In this document: positions 1-5,187 of the stretch, one piece after another
How positions within the stretch are numbered: the stretch's first letter is position 1
Layout of the letters: every line of letters starts with the position of its first letter
Assembly (NCBI GenBank): GCA_964481165.1
Contig: CAYZYC010000145.1
Span: 1 to 5,703, forward strand
Origin: Zeimonas sp964481165
Lineage (GTDB): Bacteria; Pseudomonadota; Gammaproteobacteria; Burkholderiales; Burkholderiaceae_E
DNA: 5,703 bases
Direction: 5' to 3'
The notes under the pieces: generated by a model
Seen by the model: only the letters and a program-made list of their open reading frames with translations
Databases searched by the model: none
Told to the model about the DNA's origin: nothing
Translations under genes and position numbers: made by a program

Positions 1-364
1 GCGTGTGATAGCGGCGCGCCAGCGTCTCCATGTGCCCGCTTTCCATGTCGGCGAGCCCCGAGAACAGTTCGCGCAGTACCGGTTCGTCGGTTTCGCGTGC
101 GGCGCGCCGGTAGAACGCCTGGCCGCCGAGCTCGATCTCGAACGCCTTGCGCACCGCCACGAACGCGGCGGCCTCGTCGACGGGCTTGTCGTCGAGGGTT
201 TCGAGTTCGCCGTCGCAGTGCGGGCATCGCCCGTAGGGAAACGCGAAGCCCTCGCTGACTTTCGCGCACCGGGTACAGTGCCATCGCACCGCGGCGTCAG
301 CGCAGCAGATGTAGAGTTCGTCTTCGTCGTCGTCGAGCAGACGTTGGCATTTCGGGCAGTGCAT
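1..364 (-). CDS. Ferritin-like/rubrerythrin-type protein with N-terminal zinc-ribbon region, partial (C-terminus beyond window)
   Basis: The first 121 residues are present; the gene runs off the left edge. The start is the ATG at 364-362, preceded by a strong GGAGGAG ribosome site at 371-377 with 6-nt spacing. The N-terminal ~55 residues are rich in Cys pairs: C3-P-K-C6, C20-C21, C30-T-R-C33 and C47-P-H-C50, typical of zinc-ribbon or rubredoxin-like metal sites. From about residue 64 a helical segment resembles the first half of a ferritin-like four-helix bundle. It has acidic residues at E76/E78 and an E108-x2-H111 motif, the usual di-iron ligand pattern. Rubrerythrin-like proteins bind a di-iron centre and often act in peroxide reduction or iron handling; that role here is inferred. 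Classic rubrerythrin carries its rubredoxin domain at the C-terminus, so the order here is reversed. The missing second half must hold the remaining iron ligands. Confidence 0.8.
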   Translation of the reverse strand, partial: MHCPKCQRLLDDDEDELYICCADAAVRWHCTRCAKVSEGFAFPYGRCPHCDGELETLDDKPVDEAAAFVAVRKAFEIELGGQAFYRRAARETDEPVLRELFSGLADMESGHMETLARRYHT

Positions 365-370
365 GCGTAA

Positions 371-377
371 CTCCTCC
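371..377 (-). promoter_or_regulatory. Strong Shine-Dalgarno site of the ferritin-like gene
   Basis: On the minus strand this reads GGAGGAG, 6 nt before the ATG at 364-362. It fixes the start of the ferritin-like protein. No other start codon with a comparable site is seen nearby. Confidence 0.7.
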
Positions 378-433
378 GTCGAGCGCGGCTGCGTCCAGCG
401 AACGTTGCCACTGTACCGCGACACGCTGTCTCC

Positions 434-1192
434 ATGACCCCGGACTTCGACGATCATTTTGCCCCGGTCGCGGGGCAGTATGCCGACTCGCGTCCGACGT
501 ACCCGGTCGAACTTTTCGACTGGCTCGCTTCGCAGTGCGCGGCGCACGAACTCGCGTGGGACTGCGGCGCCGGCAGCGGACAGGCGTCGACAGCATTGGC
601 CACGCACTTCGAGCGCGTCGTCGCCACCGACGCCAGCGCCGCGCAGCTCGCGGCGGCACGTTCGCATCCGCGCGTGGAATACCGGGTCGGTCTCGCGCAC
701 GAGAGCGGGCTCCCCGATCGATGCACCGACCTCGTCGTCGTCGCGCAGGCGCTGCACTGGTTCGATCTCGACCGCTTCTATCGCGAAGTCGCGCGCGTAT
801 CGAAGCCCACGGGCGTGTTCGCGGCCTGGAGCTATGGCGTGCTGCGTGTCGAGGGCGACGAAGTCGAAGACATCGTGCAGCGCTTCTACCGAGAGCAGGC
901 GGCACCGTTCTGGCCGCCCGAGCGCCGCCACGTAGAGACGGGCTATCGCGAACTTCCGTTTCCGTTCGAACGCATCGATGCGCCGCGATTCGTGTTGCGC
1001 GCGCGCTGGAGTCTCGATCAGCTGACGGGATACTTTCGCAGCTGGTCGGCGATGGCGCGTTTTCGGAGTGCGCGCGGATACGATGCGGTCGACGAGGTGC
1101 ATGATCGCCTGCGCACGAAGTGGGGCGAACCACAGCGGCTGCGCGGCATCGAGTGGCCGCTTGCGCTGCTCGTCGGGCGCGGCGGCGCGTGA
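434..1192 (+). CDS. Class I SAM-dependent methyltransferase (Methyltransf_11 type, TMT1/trans-aconitate methyltransferase-like)
   Basis: This 252-residue protein has a complete Rossmann-type methyltransferase domain. Motif I, the SAM-binding glycine loop, is W-D-C-G-A-G-S-G-Q at 42-50. The acidic residue that normally contacts the ribose is D66 in VVATDAS. The motif IV region is LVVVAQALHWFD at 100-111, followed by the helix FYREVARVSKPTG. The N-terminal F-x4-G-x-Y-x2-R-P-x-Y-P signature (9-24) and the C-terminal W-S-x5-R and W-P-L segments are typical of the family that includes yeast Tmt1 and many uncharacterised bacterial enzymes. The protein is probably cytosolic. The substrate cannot be read from sequence; the resemblance to carboxyl O-methyltransferases is at family level only. 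The ATG start has no clear Shine-Dalgarno site, but the family's N-terminal signature begins right after it, which supports this start. It lies 69 bp from the divergent ferritin-like gene. Confidence 0.88.
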   Translation: MTPDFDDHFAPVAGQYADSRPTYPVELFDWLASQCAAHELAWDCGAGSGQASTALATHFERVVATDASAAQLAAARSHPRVEYRVGLAHESGLPDRCTDLVVVAQALHWFDLDRFYREVARVSKPTGVFAAWSYGVLRVEGDEVEDIVQRFYREQAAPFWPPERRHVETGYRELPFPFERIDAPRFVLRARWSLDQLTGYFRSWSAMARFRSARGYDAVDEVHDRLRTKWGEPQRLRGIEWPLALLVGRGGA

Positions 1193-1234
1193 CAAGCTGC
1201 CGCGACGCGGAGCAAACTATCCGTCGATCGAAGT

Positions 1235-1255
1235 CCGCCGGCTCTGCCGCGGCGG
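1235..1255 (+). other. GC-rich hairpin between the methyltransferase and deacylase genes
   Basis: A 6-bp perfect stem (CCGCCG at 1235-1240, CGGCGG at 1250-1255) has a 9-nt loop. It sits 42 bp after the methyltransferase stop and 43 bp before the deacylase start. It has no following T-run, so it is at best a weak or Rho-assisted terminator and may be chance in GC-rich DNA. Confidence 0.25.
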
Positions 1256-1298
1256 GGCCGGGTGCTTCGTTCGCTGGTCATCGAACCCGGAGGCAGCC

Positions 1299-1778
1299 AT
1301 GACGATTCCTTTCCGGCTCTCCCGATACCTCGAACAGCGCGGCGCGCACTACGAGGTCTGCGCGCACGAGCCGAGTCACAGCAGCGCCGAGACCGCGCGC
1401 AATGCACACGTTCCGCCGAGCCAACTCGTCAAGTCGGTACTGCTCGAAGACGAGACCGGATGCCTGATGGCGGTCGTGCCCGCCGACCGTACCGTCATGC
1501 TCGGACAGCTGGCGCACATGCTGGGGCGCCACGGCTTGCGCCTGTCCGACGAGGACCGTATCGCGATGCTCTTCGACGATTGTGTACGCGGCGCGCTACC
1601 GCCGGTCGGCATGGCCTGGGGCCTGGAGACGATCGTCGACGACGAGATCGAATCGAACGAGGTCATCTACATGGAAGGCGGCGACCACGAGCACCTCGTG
1701 CGCATGTCGGGCGACGAGTTCCACGAACTGATGGGCTCGGCGCTGCACGCACACTTCTGCAAGCGCATGCCGCATTAG
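1299..1778 (+). CDS. YbaK/ProX-family aminoacyl-tRNA deacylase (trans-editing domain protein)
   Basis: This stand-alone 159-residue protein has the length and layout of the YbaK/EbsC/ProX family, which hydrolyses mischarged aminoacyl-tRNA in the cytosol. K45 in QLVKSVLLED matches the invariant lysine of this family. The segment G-A-L-P-P-V-G at 98-104 corresponds to the conserved Gly/Pro loop of the substrate pocket. The C-terminal part (E-V-I-Y-M-E-G-G, 121-128) fits the family's last strands. The start is the ATG at 1299, with GGAGG at 1289-1293 and 5-nt spacing; the reading frame stays open further upstream but has no comparable ribosome site. Which tRNA it proofreads (Cys-tRNAPro, Ala-tRNAPro or other) cannot be decided here. 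It follows the methyltransferase by 106 bp, so co-transcription is possible but not shown. Its TAG stop overlaps the first unit of the tandem repeat downstream. Confidence 0.88.
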   Translation: MTIPFRLSRYLEQRGAHYEVCAHEPSHSSAETARNAHVPPSQLVKSVLLEDETGCLMAVVPADRTVMLGQLAHMLGRHGLRLSDEDRIAMLFDDCVRGALPPVGMAWGLETIVDDEIESNEVIYMEGGDHEHLVRMSGDEFHELMGSALHAHFCKRMPH

Positions 1779-1954
1779 TCGGAGCGGCGCGCGAGTCGGA
1801 GCGNNNNNNNNNNNNNNNNNNNNNNNNNNNNNNNNNNNNNNNNNNNNNNNNNNNNNNNNNNNNNNNNNNNNNNNNNNNNNNNNNNNNNNNNNNNNNNNNN
1901 NNNAGTCGGAGCGGCGCGCGAGTCGGAGCGACGCACGAGTCGGAGCGGCGCGCC
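1777..1954. repeat. 17-bp tandem repeat array interrupted by assembly gap
   Basis: The unit AGTCGGAGCGGCGCGCG is seen complete at 1777-1793 and 1904-1920. There is a partial copy at 1794-1803 that runs into the gap, and variant copies at 1921-1937 (two substitutions) and 1938-1954 (last base changed). The same unit flanks both sides of the N run, so the gap almost certainly lies inside the array and the copy number is unknown. The unit length is not a multiple of 3 and the array lies between two convergent gene ends, so it is probably noncoding. The first AG belongs to the TAG stop of the deacylase gene. Confidence 0.85.
1804..1903. other. Assembly gap (100 N)
   Basis: Exactly 100 undetermined bases, a conventional placeholder for a gap of unknown size. 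Both edges are the same 17-bp repeat, which explains why the assembly broke here. Confidence 0.97.
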
Positions 1955-1986
1955 GGTCGGTCGCCAGTGCGCGCCGGCGCGTCGCT

Positions 1987-3021
1987 TCAGCGCGCGGCCC
2001 GTTTCTCCATTGCGGCTTCGTACTCGCCTTCGCGTGCCGCGCCGTTGAGCTTCGCGCGCAGGAAGAGTGCTTCCTGCGCGGCTCGGGTCTGTCCGGGCTC
2101 GCCTCGCCACGCCTTCAGCGCGGTCTCCTGCAGCGCACGTCCGTAGGAGAAGCTCAGCGGCCAGGGCTGCGCGCCGAGCCGGTTCATCGCGTCGAGGTTC
2201 GCGGTGGCTTCCTCGGGCGACTGTCCGCCGGACAGGAAGAAGATGCCGGGCACGGCTGCCGGCACGGTGCGCCGAAGCACCACGGTGGTTCGCGTCGCGA
2301 TCTCCGTGGGTGTCGCCTGATCCGCATGGCTTGCGCCGGGAACGACCATGCTCGGCTTGAGCAGCAGGTATTCGAGCGCAGCGCGGTGCCGGTGCAACGC
2401 GTGGAACACCGCGTGCAGGACGTCCTCGGTGACTTCCGCGCAGCGATCGATCGTGTGGTCGCCGTCCATCAGCACTTCGGGTTCGACGATCGGCACGATG
2501 CCTTCCTGCTGGCAGATGACGGCGTACCGCGCGAGGCTGTCCGCATTCGCCTCGATCGCCAGCGCGCTCGGCAGCGTGGCCGAGACGTTGTAGACCGCGC
2601 GCCACTTCGCGAAACGGGCGCCCTGCGATCGGTAGCCCTTCAGGCGTTTCGCCAGGCCGTCCAGGCCCTGCGTGATCTCGTCGCCCGGAGCGTTGGCAAG
2701 CGGAATCTTCCCTTCGTCGACCTTGATTCCCGGAACGATTCCCGCGGCGCCGGCCACCGTGGGCAACGGACGACCGTCGTCGGCAGTCTGCGACAGCGTT
2801 TCCTCGTACAGGATGATCGCGCTGATGTAGTTGCCGAGATCCTTCGTGCCGAGCAGCAGGTTGCGCCACGCGCGGCGATTCGCCTCGGTGGACTCCACGC
2901 CGATGGAGTCGAAGCGTCGTGCGATCGTCGGATTGCTCTCGTCGGCAGCGAGAATTCCCTTGTGCGGCTGCACCATCGCATCGACCGTCGCCTGCAATTC
3001 GTCGCTTGCGTGTTCGTTCAT
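1987..3021 (-). CDS. Class I fructose-bisphosphate aldolase
   Basis: A full-length 344-residue Schiff-base aldolase that interconverts fructose 1,6-bisphosphate with glyceraldehyde 3-phosphate and dihydroxyacetone phosphate in glycolysis and gluconeogenesis. The rabbit-aldolase active-site residues are all present: D27 in GILAADES, K100 in GIKVDEG, K139 in FAKWR, E180 and E182 in IVEPE, the Schiff-base lysine K222 in LLLKPSMV, S265 in LSGGQS and R294 in SYGRAL. It belongs to the eukaryote-like class I group, not the DhnA/FbaB archaeal type and not the zinc-dependent class II type. The C-terminus stops soon after the G-E-Y segment, without the long flexible tail ending in Tyr that shapes activity in vertebrate enzymes. 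The ATG at 3021-3019 has a good GAGGAGGG site at 3028-3035. It is a single-gene unit, convergent with the deacylase and divergent from the membrane-protein gene. Confidence 0.95.
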   Translation of the reverse strand: MNEHASDELQATVDAMVQPHKGILAADESNPTIARRFDSIGVESTEANRRAWRNLLLGTKDLGNYISAIILYEETLSQTADDGRPLPTVAGAAGIVPGIKVDEGKIPLANAPGDEITQGLDGLAKRLKGYRSQGARFAKWRAVYNVSATLPSALAIEANADSLARYAVICQQEGIVPIVEPEVLMDGDHTIDRCAEVTEDVLHAVFHALHRHRAALEYLLLKPSMVVPGASHADQATPTEIATRTTVVLRRTVPAAVPGIFFLSGGQSPEEATANLDAMNRLGAQPWPLSFSYGRALQETALKAWRGEPGQTRAAQEALFLRAKLNGAAREGEYEAAMEKRAAR

Positions 3022-3027
3022 TCGGAT

Positions 3028-3035
3028 CCCTCCTC
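3028..3035 (-). promoter_or_regulatory. Shine-Dalgarno site of the aldolase gene
   Basis: The minus strand reads GAGGAGGG, 6 nt before the ATG at 3021-3019. The frame stays open well upstream of this point, but only this ATG has a ribosome site and gives the family's expected N-terminus. Confidence 0.7.
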
Positions 3036-3069
3036 GTTTGCGCGAATGAGTCGCGAGCCGGTCGTCGCC

Positions 3070-3098
3070 TTGACAGGAGCACGCGGCGATCCTACGAT
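3070..3098 (+). promoter_or_regulatory. Predicted sigma-70 promoter of the membrane-protein gene
   Basis: TTGACA at 3070-3075 is a perfect -35 hexamer. It is followed after exactly 17 bp by TACGAT at 3093-3098, a 4-of-6 match to the -10 consensus. Transcription would start near 3105, giving a leader of about 25 nt before the ATG at 3130. The -10 end and start region are conspicuously AT-rich for this DNA. Confidence 0.6.
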
Positions 3099-3099
3099 T

Positions 3100-3115
3100 A
3101 AGTAACAATTTACTT
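3100..3115. promoter_or_regulatory. Perfect inverted repeat, candidate operator
   Basis: AAGTAA-CAAT-TTACTT is a perfect 6-bp inverted repeat with a 4-bp centre. It starts two bases after the predicted -10 element and covers the predicted transcription start, a classic place for a repressor to bind. The region is shared with the divergent aldolase gene, so it could affect either direction. The binding protein is unknown; no regulator gene for it is in the window. Confidence 0.45.
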
Positions 3116-3129
3116 GCTTTGGTGCAACG

Positions 3130-3573
3130 ATGCTCGATCCGCTCGCGAGAAGAGCGCCGATCACACCGGTTTCGAATCGCGGTTGGGCGCTCGCCGCGGT
3201 GGCGTTGATCGCGGTTGTCTTCGGGTTCGCGACGATCCGGTCCGGCGGACAGGTGCTGTTCGGCGACGACGCAGCGCGCGAGGCCGCCGGCCAGTACGTC
3301 GGCTTCGTGCTCTGGTTCAACTTCCTGGCCGGCTTCGCCTATGTCATCGCGGGCGCGGGACTGTGGATGCGACGAAACTGGGCGCGCTGGCTCGCTGCGG
3401 GAATCGCCGCGGCGACGCTGCTCGTCTTTGCGGCTTTCGGGATCCACGTTGCCGGCGGTGGCGGCTGGGAGCAGCGCACGCTGATGGCGATGACGCTGCG
3501 CAGCGTCGTCTGGATCGCGATCGCGTGGTTCGCGTGGCGGCGCCTTCCGCGCAGTGCCCCGAACGCAACGTGA
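3130..3573 (+). CDS. Four-helix inner-membrane protein of unknown function
   Basis: I do not recognise a characterised family for this 147-residue protein. It is strongly hydrophobic, with four likely membrane helices at about 19-36, 56-79, 85-108 and 119-137. The short positively charged stretches R80-R-x-x-x-R86 (between helices 2 and 3) and W136-R-R at the C-terminal end, plus an Arg-bearing N-terminus, suggest both termini and the middle loop are cytoplasmic. The loop between helices 1 and 2 (about 37-55, with G-D-D-A-A-R) would be periplasmic. The start is the only in-frame ATG after the TAA at 3103-3105, with a weak GGTG ribosome site. It has its own sigma-70-like promoter and lies 84 bp upstream of the sigma factor gene, which has a separate predicted promoter. 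A link to the metal-signalling triad is therefore only positional. Confidence 0.72.
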   Translation: MLDPLARRAPITPVSNRGWALAAVALIAVVFGFATIRSGGQVLFGDDAAREAAGQYVGFVLWFNFLAGFAYVIAGAGLWMRRNWARWLAAGIAAATLLVFAAFGIHVAGGGGWEQRTLMAMTLRSVVWIAIAWFAWRRLPRSAPNAT

Positions 3574-3588
3574 GCCGCGACCCGGGAC

Positions 3589-3613
3589 GGAACCTTTCCG
3601 CGCGACGTTCGTT
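3589..3613 (+). promoter_or_regulatory. Predicted ECF-sigma promoter P1 (sigma operon)
   Basis: GGAAC at 3589-3593 and CGTT at 3610-3613 are separated by 16 bp, matching the usual ECF promoter pattern of a GGAAC-type -35 and a CGTT-type -10. It lies 16 bp after the membrane-protein stop and 45 bp before the sigma start, with transcription expected near 3619-3620. The same 25-bp layout recurs at 5152-5176 with 20 identical positions, which is the main reason to believe it. Autoregulation by the downstream sigma factor is inferred. Confidence 0.65.
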
Positions 3614-3627
3614 GTAGTGAAGAGCAG

Positions 3628-3643
3628 GGCGCCCGCCGGCGCC
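3628..3643 (+). other. GC-rich leader hairpin abutting the sigma-factor ribosome site
   Basis: GGCGCC at 3628-3633 and GGCGCC at 3638-3643 form a perfect 6-bp all-GC stem with a 4-nt CGCC loop. The GGAG ribosome site begins at the next base (3644-3647). In the mRNA this could limit ribosome access to the TTG start, but GGCGCC is self-complementary and common in GC-rich DNA. Confidence 0.35.
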
Positions 3644-3657
3644 GGAGACGACGACGC

Positions 3658-4212
3658 TTGACGATCGAAGATGCAGCCCTCGCGGCGCGTGCGCGCGACG
3701 GCGATTCGCAGGCGTTCGTCGAACTGGTTCGGCGGCATCAGGACCGGGTGTACCGGTTCGTCCTGCGAATGACCGGCTCACGCGATGACGCCATGGACCT
3801 CGCGCAGGACACGTTCATGAAGGCCTGGCAGGCGATGCCGCGCTGGCGCCCCGATGCGCAGTTCGGAACCTGGCTGATCCGGATCGCGCGCAACGGCGCG
3901 CTCGACGTGCTGCGCAGGCGCGGCGTCGTCGCCTTCGAGCCGCTCGGCGACGATCCGCCCTTCGTCGACCCGGCCCGCGGACCCGAGGCACAACTGGAAA
4001 CGCGCCAGCGTTACGAGGTGCTCGAAGTCGCATTGCAGCGGATCGCCGTCGAGCACCGCGAGGTGCTGCTGCTGCGCGAAGTCGAAGACCTGTCGTACGC
4101 CGAGATCGCCGAAGCGCTCGGCGTCGCCGAAGGCACTGTCAAGTCGCGCATCGCCCGGGCGCGCGTGGCGCTGCTCGAGCAAGCCCGTTCCATTCGGGGA
4201 GAAGAACCATGA
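3658..4212 (+). CDS. ECF-type RNA polymerase sigma factor (RpoE/CnrH-like)
   Basis: This 184-residue protein has the two domains of an extracytoplasmic-function sigma factor. Region 2 spans about 17-90, with D-L-A-Q-D-T-F-M-K-A-W (47-57) for core RNA polymerase and -10 contact, and F-G-T-W-L-I-R-I-A-R-N (69-79) followed by D-V-L-R-R-R. A linker with the acidic/proline segment 97-110 leads to region 4 at about 120-175. The helix-turn-helix there is L-S-Y-A-E-I-A-E-A-L-G-V-A-E-G-T-V-K-S-R (145-164), which reads the -35 element. The start is TTG at 3658, the only plausible in-frame start before region 2; GGAG at 3644-3647 is 10 nt upstream, a long spacing. The last bases overlap the anti-sigma start (ATGA). 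Its likely targets are its own operon and the secreted-protein gene at 5234. Release from the anti-sigma factor by an envelope signal is inferred from gene order. Confidence 0.93.
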   Translation: MTIEDAALAARARDGDSQAFVELVRRHQDRVYRFVLRMTGSRDDAMDLAQDTFMKAWQAMPRWRPDAQFGTWLIRIARNGALDVLRRRGVVAFEPLGDDPPFVDPARGPEAQLETRQRYEVLEVALQRIAVEHREVLLLREVEDLSYAEIAEALGVAEGTVKSRIARARVALLEQARSIRGEEP

Positions 4213-4685
4213 CCGATCGTTGCCCGCGAATCGAAGCGATCTCGACGTACCTGGACGCGCAGCTCGATTCCGGTGACGCTGCGCGCCTGCAGGCGCACGT
4301 CGCCGCATGCGCGCATTGCCGCACGCTGCTCGAAGCGATGCGCGGCCTGCGTGCGGATCTGGGGTCGCTGCCCGAAGTGCGCGCCGGATTCGACATGGCC
4401 GAGGTGATTCGCGGTCGCATCGCGGCATTGCCGCCGAGTGCCGCGGCTGTACGCACGCAGCCGCGCCGGCAGCGCTGGCCTCGTTGGTTCCCGGCGGGAA
4501 TCGGAGCGGCCGTTTCACTGTCGTTCGGGATGGCGCTCGGCCTGGGGATGACTGCGCCGGTCGCCACGGTCGCTCCGGTCGCAGCGACGATGGAGGTCTT
4601 CGCCCCGATCGCGCCCGGTGGGCTGTGCATCGGCATGCGCTCGTGCTGGCAACCGGGGGCTGCCGCCGGAGCGACGCTGCGATGA
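4209..4685 (+). CDS. Membrane-anchored zf-HC2 anti-sigma factor
   Basis: This 158-residue protein begins with a ZAS-type zinc-finger signature: C5, then H30-x3-C34-x2-C37, the arrangement used by anti-sigma factors to clamp an ECF sigma factor in the cytosol. A basic stretch (R82 to R92) precedes one membrane helix at about 94-114. The remaining 44 residues would be periplasmic and hold a C140-I-G-M-R-S-C146 motif. The gene starts inside the sigma stop codon (ATGA at 4209-4212) with GGGGAG at 4196-4201, so the two are translationally coupled and probably made in matched amounts. Its own stop overlaps the next start in the same way. Role by family: hold the sigma factor inactive until a signal arrives. 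The Cys/Met cluster could be the metal- or redox-sensitive part, which is inference. Confidence 0.88.
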   Translation: MTDRCPRIEAISTYLDAQLDSGDAARLQAHVAACAHCRTLLEAMRGLRADLGSLPEVRAGFDMAEVIRGRIAALPPSAAAVRTQPRRQRWPRWFPAGIGAAVSLSFGMALGLGMTAPVATVAPVAATMEVFAPIAPGGLCIGMRSCWQPGAAAGATLR

Positions 4686-5149
4686 AATCGACGACGCTGC
4701 GTCTGCTCTTCGTGCTCTCGTTGCTGGTCAACGTCGGCGTTCTCGGCGCGTTCGGCTACCGGGCAGTCGAATCCGGACGGTGGCCCGGTGCCGGCGCCGA
4801 TGCGTTCCCGGGAATGACGAAATATCTCGCGCTCGACACACAGCAGCAGCGTCGCTGGCACGAAGCCGAAGCGGGATTCCTCGAGCGCTACGCGGCGGGC
4901 GCCACGGCGATCCACGAAGGCCGTGATCGCCTGATCCGCCTGATCTTCTCGGATTCGCCGGACATGGCGGCGATCGAGACCCAGCGCGCGGAAATCGCGC
5001 AACGGCAGGACGAGCAGCAGCGGATCGTGATCGAGCAGTTGTTGCGCGAGCGCGAACTCCTCGGCGCGGAACAGCGCGAACGACTCGTGCAGTTGCTGCT
5101 GAGCCAGCCGGTTCGCGCGTCGGGTTTCGAGGAACTGCACCGCGACTGA
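4682..5149 (+). CDS. Periplasmic heavy-metal sensor / Spy-CpxP-like protein (Metal_resist type, CnrX-like position)
   Basis: This 155-residue protein has an N-terminal hydrophobic segment at about 7-25 with no clear cleavage site, so it is probably a membrane anchor. A helical, Gln/Arg/Glu-rich periplasmic domain follows. Two spaced motifs, L-D-T-Q-Q-Q-R (51-57) and L-G-A-E-Q-R-E-R-L (127-135), resemble the paired LTxxQ motifs of Spy/CpxP and the Metal_resist family that includes CnrX. Between them lies a long helical hairpin (60-126). His residues are few (H60, H78, H153), so the CnrX metal-ligand set is not obviously conserved. The ATG lies in the ATGA overlap with the anti-sigma stop (4682-4685), with GGAG at 4668-4671. 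By position it should be the envelope sensor or modulator for the sigma/anti-sigma pair. A chaperone-like role is the alternative. Confidence 0.75.
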   Translation: MKSTTLRLLFVLSLLVNVGVLGAFGYRAVESGRWPGAGADAFPGMTKYLALDTQQQRRWHEAEAGFLERYAAGATAIHEGRDRLIRLIFSDSPDMAAIETQRAEIAQRQDEQQRIVIEQLLRERELLGAEQRERLVQLLLSQPVRASGFEELHRD

Positions 5150-5151
5150 CG

Positions 5152-5176
5152 GGAACTTTTCCTCGCGCGCTTCGTT
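5152..5176 (+). promoter_or_regulatory. Predicted ECF-sigma promoter P2 (secreted-protein gene)
   Basis: GGAAC at 5152-5156 and CGTT at 5173-5176 are 16 bp apart, exactly as in the promoter before the sigma gene (3589-3613). The shared core includes TTTCC after the -35, CGCG in the spacer and TTCGTT at the -10. It begins 3 bp after the metal-sensor stop and leads into the leader of the gene at 5234, with transcription expected near 5182. The -10 lies in a perfect inverted repeat, TTCGTT-TC-AACGAA (5171-5184), absent from the other promoter. Confidence 0.65.
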
Positions 5177-5187
5177 TCAACGAATGC

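Noticed and set aside
420..430. Short inverted repeat GACA-CGC-TGTC just before the methyltransferase start
   Set aside because: Arms of only 4 bp are expected by chance and no promoter elements surround it.
1777..1954. Possible CRISPR array
   Set aside because: Units are 17 bp and directly adjacent with no unique spacers, and no cas genes are near; this is a plain tandem repeat.
1970..1981. Perfect 12-bp palindrome CGCGCCGGCGCG near the aldolase stop as a terminator
   Set aside because: It has no loop and no T-run on either strand, and such all-GC palindromes are common at this composition.
1775..3082. Long minus-strand open frame across the aldolase and the gap
   Set aside because: It is an out-of-frame shadow of the aldolase, runs through the N run and gives an Arg-rich low-complexity protein.
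2326..3105. Plus-strand open frame of about 259 codons opposite the aldolase
   Set aside because: It is antisense to a gene with complete active-site conservation, has no ribosome site and matches the GC-rich shadow pattern.
3778..4731. Minus-strand open frames opposite the sigma and anti-sigma genes
   Set aside because: These are shadows of clearly recognised plus-strand genes with Arg/Ala-rich translations.
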